Assembly: GCA_046537875.1 (NCBI GenBank)
Contig: JBKHJZ010000166.1
Coordinates: 1 to 7,097, forward strand
Direction of reading: 5' to 3'
Origin: JBKHJZ01 sp046537875
GTDB lineage: Bacteria; Actinomycetota; Acidimicrobiia; Acidimicrobiales; VFJN01
Length of the DNA stretch: 7,097 nucleotides
The notes beneath the pieces are model-generated. The model made no database searches. It saw only the letters and a list, made by a program, of their open reading frames with translations, and was not told the origin of the DNA. Of this stretch, positions 1 to 7,097 are shown piece by piece. Within the stretch, counting starts at the first letter, position 1. Each line of letters begins with the position of its first letter. Both the position numbers and the translations under genes were made by a program.

Positions 1-1205
1 AGCTCGATGCGGGCGAGCCACAAGCCGGGGGCGTCGACCTCCGGTGGGCTCGGCAGCATCCGCTCGCCCTCCCACAGGCGGGCGAGGCCCTCCTCGCCGG
101 CCCGCTCGATCACGCCCTCCACGAAGGTCGAGCCCCGCTCGTAGGTGGCCTGGCCGAGCTCCAACCCGAGGAGCCGCTCGACGAACCGGTCGGCCTGGGA
201 GGCCTCGACCCGCCGGCGGCGCAGGGCCTCGGTGAGCATGCCGTAGCTGCCGATCAGCGACGAGCCCACGGCGTCCATCACGTGGTCGACCACGCCGACC
301 ACGACGGCCACGATCGCCTCGACCCGGGGGAGCAGTGCGCGCTGCTCGTCCGACTGGATGGCGCCGAGCAGGTTGCCGGGATCGCCCAGCTTCTCCTGCA
401 GCTGCGACAGCGACTCCGGGCCGCCGGTCAGGTCGAGCCCGCCCAGCTGCTCCTCGAGGGCGCGCGGATCGTTGCGGAAGCTGGTGGTGTAGCGCCGGAG
501 CAGCGCGTCGAGCCGCGCCCGCACGTGCGGCACGCCCAGCACGGCGTGGTGGGCCACCTCGTGCACGCAGATCCAGAGCCGCAGGTCGTCGGGTGGCAGG
601 CTCCACTCGCTGCCGAACGCCTCGACGTTCGGCGCCACGATGAGCAGCTCGTCCCCGGGAGGGCGGGGGATCGGCAGCTCGTACTGACCGAGCGAGCGCT
701 GGGCCAGGTGACCGACCATCGAGCCGGACGTCATCGCCACCATCATCGGCTGCATCGCCCGGAGCATCGGCCGGAGGAGGGCGTCGAGCTGGTCGTCCGG
801 GCCACCCGGGCCGGGCTCGTCCCCCGCCGCCTCGCCGGCCGCCTCCGGTGAACCGAGCGACGACGCCAGCTTCTCGAGGAGCGGGCGGTACTCGTCGAGG
901 GTCCGGATCGCCCACTGCCCCCGGGTCACCGGCAGCACCGTGAGCCCCCGACCGGTCACCGACGTGGGCAGCCCGGTGACACGTGCGACGTGGAGCTCGG
1001 CCACCCGGGCCAGCTGCTCGAGGCGGATGCGCTCGGACGGGTCGACGTTCGGCTCGCTCGCGCCGTCCGTCGCCACGGCGAGGGCGAGGTTGCGCGCCGC
1101 GTCCCACGGCACGGTTCCGCCCGCGCTCACCCGCGAGAACATCTTGGCGAGGTCGCCGAAGAGCGGGAACCCCTCGAAGGGATCCGGGGAGCCGGGATCG
1201 CTCAC
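1..1205 (-). CDS. DUF2342-family zinc-dependent metalloprotease (C-terminus cut by window edge)
   Basis: The visible 401 codons read from a GTG start at 1205 (N-terminus MSDPGSPDPFEGFPLFGDL) to the left edge, so the C-terminus is missing. The N-terminal part (residues about 10-80: FGDLAKMF, VPWDAARNLA, NVDPSERIRLEQLARVAELHV) is the typical opening of the actinobacterial DUF2342 family, sometimes labelled 'coenzyme F420 biosynthesis-associated' or 'putative hydrolase'. A zincin motif HEVAH lies at residues 215-219 in the context WICVHEVAHHAVLG: His215 and His219 should bind zinc and Glu216 should be the general base. The third ligand cannot be assigned by eye; His308 in VVDHVMDAVG is one candidate. 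There is no signal peptide or membrane segment, so it is probably cytosolic. Residues about 120-137 form a Gly/Pro/Glu-rich linker. The substrate is unknown, and the family name does not establish an F420 role. It is divergent from the SDR gene. There is no clear Shine-Dalgarno; a TAGCGT hexamer 6 bases before the GTG suggests a leaderless start. Confidence 0.88.
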   Translation of the reverse strand, partial: MSDPGSPDPFEGFPLFGDLAKMFSRVSAGGTVPWDAARNLALAVATDGASEPNVDPSERIRLEQLARVAELHVARVTGLPTSVTGRGLTVLPVTRGQWAIRTLDEYRPLLEKLASSLGSPEAAGEAAGDEPGPGGPDDQLDALLRPMLRAMQPMMVAMTSGSMVGHLAQRSLGQYELPIPRPPGDELLIVAPNVEAFGSEWSLPPDDLRLWICVHEVAHHAVLGVPHVRARLDALLRRYTTSFRNDPRALEEQLGGLDLTGGPESLSQLQEKLGDPGNLLGAIQSDEQRALLPRVEAIVAVVVGVVDHVMDAVGSSLIGSYGMLTEALRRRRVEASQADRFVERLLGLELGQATYERGSTFVEGVIERAGEEGLARLWEGERMLPSPPEVDAPGLWLARIE

Positions 1206-1211
1206 ACGGGC

Positions 1212-1217
1212 ACGCTA
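1212..1217 (-). promoter_or_regulatory. Putative -10 element (TAGCGT) of the DUF2342 gene, leaderless type
   Basis: On the minus strand TAGCGT fits the actinobacterial TANNNT -10 consensus and is followed by 6 bases and then the GTG start codon. Transcription normally begins about 6-8 bases after this hexamer, so the mRNA would begin at or next to the start codon. No recognisable -35 box is seen. The same layout occurs before three other genes in this window, which raises confidence, but this is pattern-based only. Confidence 0.45.
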
Positions 1218-1323
1218 GCGCCCCCACCGCTGCCGACCACCCGGGTCCGGTCGCACCGGGCCGCGGGCGCATCCCGGGCCCGCCGGTGTTTGGCCGGGGC
1301 CGGCTCTGGCAAGGTAGGGGGTC

Positions 1324-2328
1324 ATGGGCACCGTCGTCATCACCGGCGCCGACAGCGCGCTGGGCCGCCGCGTCGCCGCGCTGGTGGAGCGCGACCCCGC
1401 AGCCGTCGCAGTGGCGCTCGGCGCCGGCGACCGGCCGGTCGACCTGGCGCGCGACGACGTCAAGCCCCACCTCGAAGGCGCCGACGTGCTCGTCCACCTG
1501 GCCGTCACGCGACCCGCCACGCCCACGGCGGCAACCGACGACGTGGAGGCCGCCCGGCGCACGTTCGATGCCGCGGGCGCCGCCGGCGTCCGCCACCTGG
1601 TGGTCCTCTCCAGCGCCACGGTGTACGGGGCCTGGGCGAACAACCCGGTCCCGTTGACCGAGGACGCGCCCCTCCGACCGAACCCGGGGGTGCCGTTCGC
1701 GGCCGAGCGCGCCGAGATCGAGCGCCTGGCCGCCGAGTGGCGCGACACCCATCCGGGGACCACGGTGGCCGTGCTGCGGCCCGTGCGCACCGTGGCACCC
1801 GACGACCGCGACTGGCTGGTGCCGGCGCTGCGCCCCGCTCCCGCCGCCCCCGCCGAGGCCGAGGACCCACCCGCGCAGTACCTGCACCTCGACGACCTGG
1901 CCGCGGCCGTCGACCTCGCTCGGACGGCGCGGCTGGACGGCGCGTTCAACGTGGCACCCCCCGGCTCGATCCCCGGCGAGGCGGTGCGTGCGCTCATCGG
2001 CGCCCCGCCGAAGGTGCCGCTGCCCGGCCGGGTCGCGGGGCGCGCGGTGCGCTGGGGCTGGCGGTCGGGGCTGGGCGCCACGCCGCCCGAGCTCGTGCCC
2101 TACGTGCTCCAACCGTGGGTCGTCGCCAGCGACCGGTTGCGGGCGCGGGGCTGGTCGGCCTCGGTGTCCAACGAGGAGGCGTGCGTCGACGCCCACGAGG
2201 TGAGCCCCTGGGCGTCGCTCAGCCCCCGCCGCCGCCAGGAGCTGGCGCTCGCGGTCGCCGGCGTGGGGTTGGCCGGGGCCCTCGCTGCCGCCGGTGTCGT
2301 GGTTCGCCGGGCGGTGCGCAGGCGCTGA
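1324..2328 (+). CDS. Extended-SDR / NAD-dependent epimerase-like protein with degenerate active site and C-terminal hydrophobic helix
   Basis: This 334-residue protein has the Rossmann start MGTVVITGADSALGRR; starting at the ATG puts the first beta-strand where SDR proteins have it. The dinucleotide-binding motif TGxxGxxG reads TGADSALG (residues 7-14), with Ser11 in place of the middle Gly. The segment LSSATVYG (95-102) matches the GalE-like Ser region. The following P-Y-G-x-S-K-x-x-x-E block reads P-F-A-A-E-R-A-E-I-E (124-133), so the catalytic Tyr and Lys appear to be Phe125 and Arg129. QYLHLDDLAAAV (185-196) matches the conserved 'hVdDva.a' segment. Residues about 306-327 form an Ala/Gly/Val hydrophobic helix ending in RRAVRRR, a likely tail anchor, although Arg-rich segments flank both ends. 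Family members act on nucleotide sugars or related substrates; here the residues suggest binding, or a changed or absent catalysis. An AAGG/GGGGG stretch at 1311-1321 is a weak ribosome binding site. It converges on the HtrA-like gene. Confidence 0.85.
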   Translation: MGTVVITGADSALGRRVAALVERDPAAVAVALGAGDRPVDLARDDVKPHLEGADVLVHLAVTRPATPTAATDDVEAARRTFDAAGAAGVRHLVVLSSATVYGAWANNPVPLTEDAPLRPNPGVPFAAERAEIERLAAEWRDTHPGTTVAVLRPVRTVAPDDRDWLVPALRPAPAAPAEAEDPPAQYLHLDDLAAAVDLARTARLDGAFNVAPPGSIPGEAVRALIGAPPKVPLPGRVAGRAVRWGWRSGLGATPPELVPYVLQPWVVASDRLRARGWSASVSNEEACVDAHEVSPWASLSPRRRQELALAVAGVGLAGALAAAGVVVRRAVRRR

Positions 2329-2370
2329 GCGGGCGCTGAGCAGGCGCCGAGCGGGCGCCGAGCGCTCGCC
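2316..2370. repeat. 11-bp tandem repeat (5 imperfect copies) spanning the SDR stop codon
   Basis: Five consecutive 11-bp units with consensus GAGCGGGCGCY run at 2316-2326, 2327-2337, 2338-2348, 2349-2359 and 2360-2370; a sixth begins GAGC and then diverges. The SDR stop codon (2326-2328) sits at the first unit boundary, so the array covers the last codons and most of the convergent spacer. Within it, CGAGCGCTCG (2359-2368) is palindromic and GGCG/CGCC can pair, so a weak bidirectional terminator is possible. There is no T-tract on either strand. Confidence 0.7.
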
Positions 2371-2430
2371 GAGCACCGGGAGAGCGGTCGTCCACTGCCT
2401 GGCGCTGGCTCCGGTGTCGTCGCCGTGGCG

Positions 2431-3918
<1,488 letters not shown>

Positions 3919-3926
3919 GCGCGTCG

Positions 3927-3932
3927 AGGATA
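3927..3932 (-). promoter_or_regulatory. Putative -10 element (TATCCT) of the HtrA-like gene, leaderless type
   Basis: On the minus strand TATCCT fits TANNNT and is followed by 8 bases and the GTG at 3918. It supports that GTG as the true start, because the stretch between lacks a Shine-Dalgarno. No -35 box is evident. Confidence 0.45.
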
Positions 3933-4123
3933 ACGGTGGTCCGCTCGGCAGTGCCCGCGCCCGCCCCAGCCCGGCCGCGCCCGGCTGTGCCCCGGCGGCC
4001 AGGCGGTGCCCGCCGCCCGCCGGGGCCCGCCCGCGTCCCGCCGCGCAGGCGGCGCCGATGCCGTCAGGCCGGTCTGTCCGCGATTCATCCGGAGGACCGC
4101 GGTGCGTAGCGGCTGGCAGTGCG

Positions 4124-4129
4124 TACGAT
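4124..4129 (+). promoter_or_regulatory. Putative -10 element (TACGAT) of the moaE operon, leaderless type
   Basis: TACGAT fits TANNNT and is followed by 8 bases and the moaE ATG at 4138, a distance that would place transcription start at or just before the ATG. No Shine-Dalgarno of normal strength precedes the ATG. It is likely to drive moaE, the small membrane protein and mreB together. Confidence 0.5.
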
Positions 4130-4137
4130 GACGGGCG

Positions 4138-4644
4138 ATGGAACCGGAGGTCCCGCCTCGTGGGCGCCACGATGAGGTGCTGGCACCGCCACCCGGCGAC
4201 ACGTGGGTCGGCCTCTCGGGGTGGCCGCTGCCGGTGGCCGAAGCCGCGGCATGGGCGGTCCGGCCCCACTGCGGGGGGCTCGTGCTGTTCTCGGGCACGG
4301 CCCGCGACCACGCGCCCGGCCGCCCGGGCGTCGAGCGGCTCGAGTACGAGGCCTACGAGGCACAGGCAGTCCCCCGGCTGTCACGGGTCGCCGACGAGGC
4401 CCGGGCCCGCTGGCCCGACATCGGGCGCGTCGCGCTGCTGCACCGGGTGGGCACCGTGGAGATCGGGGAGAGCGCGGTCGTCGTGGTCGTGTCGGCACCC
4501 CACCGCGACAGCGCCTTCGCCGCGGCCCGGTTCTGCATCGACGACCTGAAGCGGTCGGTGCCGATCTGGAAGCGCGAGACCTGGGACGGCGGTGAGAGCT
4601 GGGGCCTCGAAGCCCAGCACATCGTCGAGGCGGGAGGAGGATGA
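4138..4644 (+). CDS. moaE: Molybdopterin synthase catalytic subunit MoaE
   Basis: This 168-residue protein belongs to the MoaE family, the large subunit of molybdopterin synthase. With MoaD thiocarboxylate as sulfur donor it converts cyclic pyranopterin monophosphate to molybdopterin in the cytosol. Landmarks in order: GGLVLFSGTARDH (46-58, containing the conserved Arg56), LEYEAYEAQA (68-77), LHRVGTVEIGE (101-111), VSAPHRDSAFAAARF (118-132) and DDLKRSVPIWKRETWDGGESW (135-155). The two lysines that correspond to the E. coli active-site pair are kept (Lys138 and Lys145). The length is slightly above the usual 140-150 residues because of about 20 extra N-terminal residues. The stop overlaps ATGA, and a GGAGGAGG site just before it serves the next gene. 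No moaD or other molybdenum-cofactor gene lies in the window, so the partner is encoded elsewhere. Confidence 0.93.
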   Translation: MEPEVPPRGRHDEVLAPPPGDTWVGLSGWPLPVAEAAAWAVRPHCGGLVLFSGTARDHAPGRPGVERLEYEAYEAQAVPRLSRVADEARARWPDIGRVALLHRVGTVEIGESAVVVVVSAPHRDSAFAAARFCIDDLKRSVPIWKRETWDGGESWGLEAQHIVEAGGG

Positions 4645-4648
4645 TCGC

Positions 4649-4831
4649 GTGGGTGCACTCCTCTTCCTGCTGATCGCCGCCGTGATCGCGCTGGTCGGCA
4701 CCGCGGTGCTGTACCTCCGCAACCGCCCGCCGAGCTCGCTCGAGGAGGGCATCGACGCCTTCCGCCGCGAGATGCAGGCCCTCGCGCCCCGCGACGGCAC
4801 GCCGCAGCCACGCCGCTGGTGGAGGCGCTGA
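4649..4831 (+). CDS. 60-residue single-pass membrane protein, unrecognised
   Basis: The GTG at 4649 is chosen because GGGAGGAGG (4632-4640) lies 8 bases upstream and the frame from there starts directly with a membrane helix. The moaE stop is 4 bases before it. The protein is VGALLFLLIAAVIALVGTAV at residues 1-20, continuing to Leu23, then a basic turn (RNRPP, 24-28), a short charged helix (SLEEGIDAFRREMQAL, 30-45) and a basic, Trp-containing tail (PRRWWRR, 54-60). It resembles no named family that I can assign. The positive residues after the helix predict a cytoplasmic C-terminal tail. It is followed after 3 bases by mreB, whose ribosome binding site lies inside its last codons, so the two are probably translationally coupled. 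A role as a membrane partner of MreB is only inference. Confidence 0.75.
   Translation: MGALLFLLIAAVIALVGTAVLYLRNRPPSSLEEGIDAFRREMQALAPRDGTPQPRRWWRR
4821..4825 (+). promoter_or_regulatory. Ribosome binding site of mreB (GGAGG) inside the preceding gene
   Basis: GGAGG lies 9 bases before the mreB GTG at 4835 and within the tail codons of the 60-residue membrane protein. It decides the mreB start and indicates coupled translation. Confidence 0.65.
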
Positions 4832-4834
4832 GCC

Positions 4835-5839
4835 GTGGCCCGCGACCTCGCCATCGACCTGGGCACCGCCAACACGCTCGTGTACGAGCGGGGGCGGGGC
4901 ATCGTGCTCAACGAGCCGACGGTCATCGCGCTCAACACGCGCACCCGCGAGGTCCTGGCCATGGGCCACGACGCCTGGCAGATGATCGGGCGCACGCCGA
5001 GCGACATCGTCGCCGAACGACCGCTCCGCCAAGGGGCGATCACCGACTTCGACGTGACGCAGCGGATGATCCGGCTGCTCCTCCACCGGGTGCGGGTCGG
5101 GCGGTTCAACCGGCCCCGGGTGGTGATCTGCGTGCCGTCGGCCATCACCGAGGTGGAGCGCCGGGCGGTGGCCGAGGCGGCGCGCCGGGCCGGGGCGGCC
5201 GACGCCTTCCTCATCGAGCAGCCGATGGCCGCGGCCATCGGCTGCGGGCTCCCCATCCACGAGCCCCTCGCCAACCTGGTCATCGACGTGGGGGGCGGCA
5301 CCACCGAGACCGCCCTGATCTCGCTGGGCGGCATCGTCGGCCTCGAGGCGGTGCGGGTGGGCAGCTTCGACTTCGACGCGGCCATCCAGGCGCACGTCCG
5401 TCGCGAGTACGGCATCGCCGTCGGCGAGCGCACCGCCGAGGAGATCAAGGTGGCGATCGGCTCCGCATGGCCGGTGCGCGACGAGCTGAAGGCCGAGGTG
5501 CGGGGTCGCGACCTCGCCACCGGCCTGCCGAAGACCGTCATCCTCACGCCCGAGGAGATCCGCCAGGCCATCGACGACGTGGTGCGCGAGATCATCGAGT
5601 CGATCATCGCCTGCCTGGGATCGGCCCCGCCCGAGCTCGCCCACGACCTCATCAGCCAGGGGATGTACCTGGTGGGCGGCGGGGGGATGCTCGCCGGGCT
5701 CGACCAGCGCATCTCGCACGACACCGACATCCCCGTGCGGTTGGTCGAGAGCGCGCTCGAGTGCGTGGTGCTGGGCGCTGGCCGGTGCATCGAGGAGCCG
5801 GCCGCGCTGCAGGTCGTCTTCGAGGCCAGCAGTCACTGA
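4835..5839 (+). CDS. mreB: Rod shape-determining actin homologue MreB
   Basis: This 334-residue protein is full length for MreB, the bacterial actin that forms ATP-dependent filaments under the membrane and guides lateral wall synthesis. Landmarks: phosphate-1 loop IDLGTANTLVYERGRGIVLNEP (7-28), VVICVPSAITEVERRA (96-111), phosphate-2 loop VIDVGGGTTETALISLGG (149-166), GERTAEEIK (197-205) and the adenosine motif YLVGGGGMLAGLD (278-290). The start is GTG at 4835 with an upstream GGAGG. One residue stands out: the family segment LIEEPMAAAIG reads LIEQPMAAAIG (126-136), so Gln129 sits where the Glu proposed to position the attacking water is found (Glu131 in Thermotoga, Glu140 in Caulobacter by my alignment). 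The membrane-insertion loop is R-F-N (90-92), less hydrophobic than the Leu-Phe pair of Thermotoga. mreC, mreD and a PBP2 gene, the usual neighbours, are absent downstream; bioB follows instead. Confidence 0.95.
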   Translation: MARDLAIDLGTANTLVYERGRGIVLNEPTVIALNTRTREVLAMGHDAWQMIGRTPSDIVAERPLRQGAITDFDVTQRMIRLLLHRVRVGRFNRPRVVICVPSAITEVERRAVAEAARRAGAADAFLIEQPMAAAIGCGLPIHEPLANLVIDVGGGTTETALISLGGIVGLEAVRVGSFDFDAAIQAHVRREYGIAVGERTAEEIKVAIGSAWPVRDELKAEVRGRDLATGLPKTVILTPEEIRQAIDDVVREIIESIIACLGSAPPELAHDLISQGMYLVGGGGMLAGLDQRISHDTDIPVRLVESALECVVLGAGRCIEEPAALQVVFEASSH

Positions 5840-5870
5840 CCGGCGGAGCGGAGAGGACGACCCCCGCCGG
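5840..5870 (+). terminator. Possible GC-rich stem-loop after mreB
   Basis: CCGGCGG (5840-5846) is perfectly complementary to CCGCCGG (5864-5870), with a 17-base loop, starting directly after the mreB stop. It is not followed by a T-tract, so classical intrinsic termination is doubtful. In a sequence this GC-rich, a 7-bp inverted repeat can arise by chance. It would make sense as a partial boundary, because bioB appears to have its own promoter just downstream. Confidence 0.3.
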
Positions 5871-5912
5871 AGGGGTTCGGGGCGCCGGTGGGTGCGGTGA
5901 GGGGGCCCCAGC

Positions 5913-5918
5913 TAGCGT
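5913..5918 (+). promoter_or_regulatory. Putative -10 element (TAGCGT) of bioB, leaderless type
   Basis: TAGCGT is followed by 7 bases and the bioB GTG at 5926; the same hexamer precedes the DUF2342 gene. The GGCGAG before the GTG is too weak and too close for a good Shine-Dalgarno. This suggests bioB and the bsaP-like gene are transcribed separately from mreB. No biotin-repressor operator could be recognised. Confidence 0.45.
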
Positions 5919-5925
5919 CGGCGAG

Positions 5926-6925
<1,000 letters not shown>

Positions 6926-6927
<2 letters not shown>

Positions 6928-6930
6928 GGA
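6926..6930 (+). promoter_or_regulatory. Ribosome binding site (GAGGA) of the bsaP-like gene overlapping the bioB stop
   Basis: The bioB stop TGA runs straight into GAGGA (6926-6930), which lies 6 bases before the GTG at 6937. This supports that start and implies that translation of the small protein is coupled to that of BioB. Confidence 0.6.
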
Positions 6931-6936
6931 TCGAGG

Positions 6937-7097
6937 GTGGGCGGCGACGGCCCGTCGGGTCACTGCCCGGGATGCGGGCGGCCGGCAGGCGAGTGCGATG
7001 GCTGCGGGGCCCCGGACGACCCGTGGCGCTACTGCCCGGCGTGTGGCGGGTGGCTCTCGGTGCAGGTGACGCCCATGGGCTGGCGGGGAACGTGCCG
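6937..7097 (+). CDS. bsaP: Small cysteine-rich zinc-ribbon-like protein, probable biotin synthase auxiliary protein BsaP (C-terminus cut by window edge)
   Basis: The frame starts at GTG 6937, nine bases after bioB, and 53 codons are visible before the right edge. It has three CxxC pairs: CPGC (10-13), CDGC (20-23) and CPAC (33-36). It continues GGWLSVQVTPMGWRGTC, where Cys53 is the last complete residue. Small CxxC proteins with a 'VQVTP.GW..RC' ending next to bioB are, from memory, the actinobacterial BsaP type. Mycobacterial BsaP (Rv1590) is required by its BioB to turn dethiobiotin into biotin, and that need has been linked to the auxiliary Fe-S cluster of BioB. Position, coupling and cysteine pattern all fit. 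It could also be an unrelated zinc ribbon, and the complete C-terminus is needed to decide. The extra middle CDGC pair may be lineage-specific. The gene symbol is assigned by context and motif, not by a search. Confidence 0.72.
   Translation, partial: MGGDGPSGHCPGCGRPAGECDGCGAPDDPWRYCPACGGWLSVQVTPMGWRGTC

Larger units (their letters stand above)
3919..4137. other. Divergent intergenic region between the HtrA-like gene and moaE
   Basis: These 219 bp separate two genes pointing away from each other and should hold both promoters. The outer ends carry the two TANNNT hexamers listed separately. The middle (about 3950-4060) is C-rich with many short GC inverted repeats. I see no open frame with protein-like composition, no riboswitch and no RNA gene that I can support. 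Confidence 0.6.

Noticed and set aside
990..2339. Long plus-strand frame of 449 codons overlapping the DUF2342 and SDR genes
   Set aside because: The composition is almost entirely Arg/Ala/Gly/Pro with no recognisable motif; it is an out-of-frame shadow caused by high GC.
3919..4311. Upstream extension of the HtrA-like frame to an ATG at 4311
   Set aside because: It runs antisense through the 5' part of moaE, has shadow-like composition, and a GTG with a good -10 lies at 3918.
4641..4673. ATG overlapping the moaE stop (ATGA), which could look like a coupled start
   Set aside because: Its frame ends after 10 codons; the GTG at 4649, with GGGAGGAGG at proper distance, opens a membrane-protein frame instead.
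4085..5836. Minus-strand frame of 583 codons opposite moaE and mreB
   Set aside because: It is antisense to two clear protein families, His/Asp/Arg-rich, and has no domain signature.
5902..5909. GGGGCCCC palindrome before bioB considered as an operator
   Set aside because: It is a short self-complementary GC run, expected by chance in this composition, and bears no resemblance to a known biotin-regulator site.
4819..5925. Upstream open extension of the bioB frame (a 702-residue frame in total)
   Set aside because: Residues before the GTG at 5926 are an Arg/Gly/Pro/His-rich shadow of mreB in another frame; BioB starts normally without them.

Overview
The window is very GC-rich with strong third-position G/C bias, which is why long spurious open frames lie antisense to and overlapping the real genes. 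The gene content points to a high-GC actinobacterium: a DUF2342-type zinc metalloprotease, a membrane-anchored HtrA-like protein with an N-terminal 'DDRLWRHPSE' segment, a biotin synthase with mycobacterial-type signatures, and next to it a small cysteine-rich protein that looks like the biotin synthase auxiliary protein BsaP. An mreB gene with no mreC or mreD next to it, together with the trypsin-like protein style, makes the class Acidimicrobiia my best guess. This is inference; no rRNA or other marker is present.

Layout, left to right. (1) A DUF2342 zincin-type metalloprotease on the minus strand (start near 1205) whose C-terminus runs off the left edge. (2) After a 118-bp divergent spacer, a plus-strand extended-SDR (NAD-dependent epimerase-like) gene at 1324-2328, with degraded catalytic residues and a C-terminal hydrophobic helix. 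(3) A 102-bp convergent spacer holding an 11-bp tandem repeat that covers the SDR stop codon. (4) A minus-strand HtrA/DegP-like trypsin-fold plus PDZ protein (2431-3918), membrane-anchored, in which all three catalytic triad positions appear replaced. (5) A 219-bp divergent spacer. (6) A plus-strand run: moaE, a 60-residue single-pass membrane protein and mreB, nearly contiguous. After an 86-bp gap follow bioB and a right-truncated bsaP-like gene.

The best functional story is at the right end. BioB inserts sulfur into dethiobiotin, and in mycobacteria it needs the small protein BsaP. Here a CxxC-rich, BsaP-like frame begins 9 bp after the bioB stop, with its ribosome binding site overlapping that stop. 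The same BioB lacks the equivalent of one E. coli [2Fe-2S] cluster cysteine (Cys128), which fits a distinct auxiliary cluster and dependence on a partner. The moaE / small membrane protein / mreB group joins molybdopterin synthesis to a cell-shape cytoskeletal protein with no obvious shared task. The small membrane protein is unrecognised and could be an MreB partner.

Two proteins appear to be catalytically silenced members of enzyme families (the HtrA-like protein and the SDR), and MreB has Gln where the family has its proposed catalytic Glu. Four genes start 6-8 bases after a TANNNT hexamer, suggesting that leaderless transcripts are common in this genome. No tRNA, rRNA, CRISPR array, insertion sequence or riboswitch was recognised, and there is no gene-free stretch over 300 bp.
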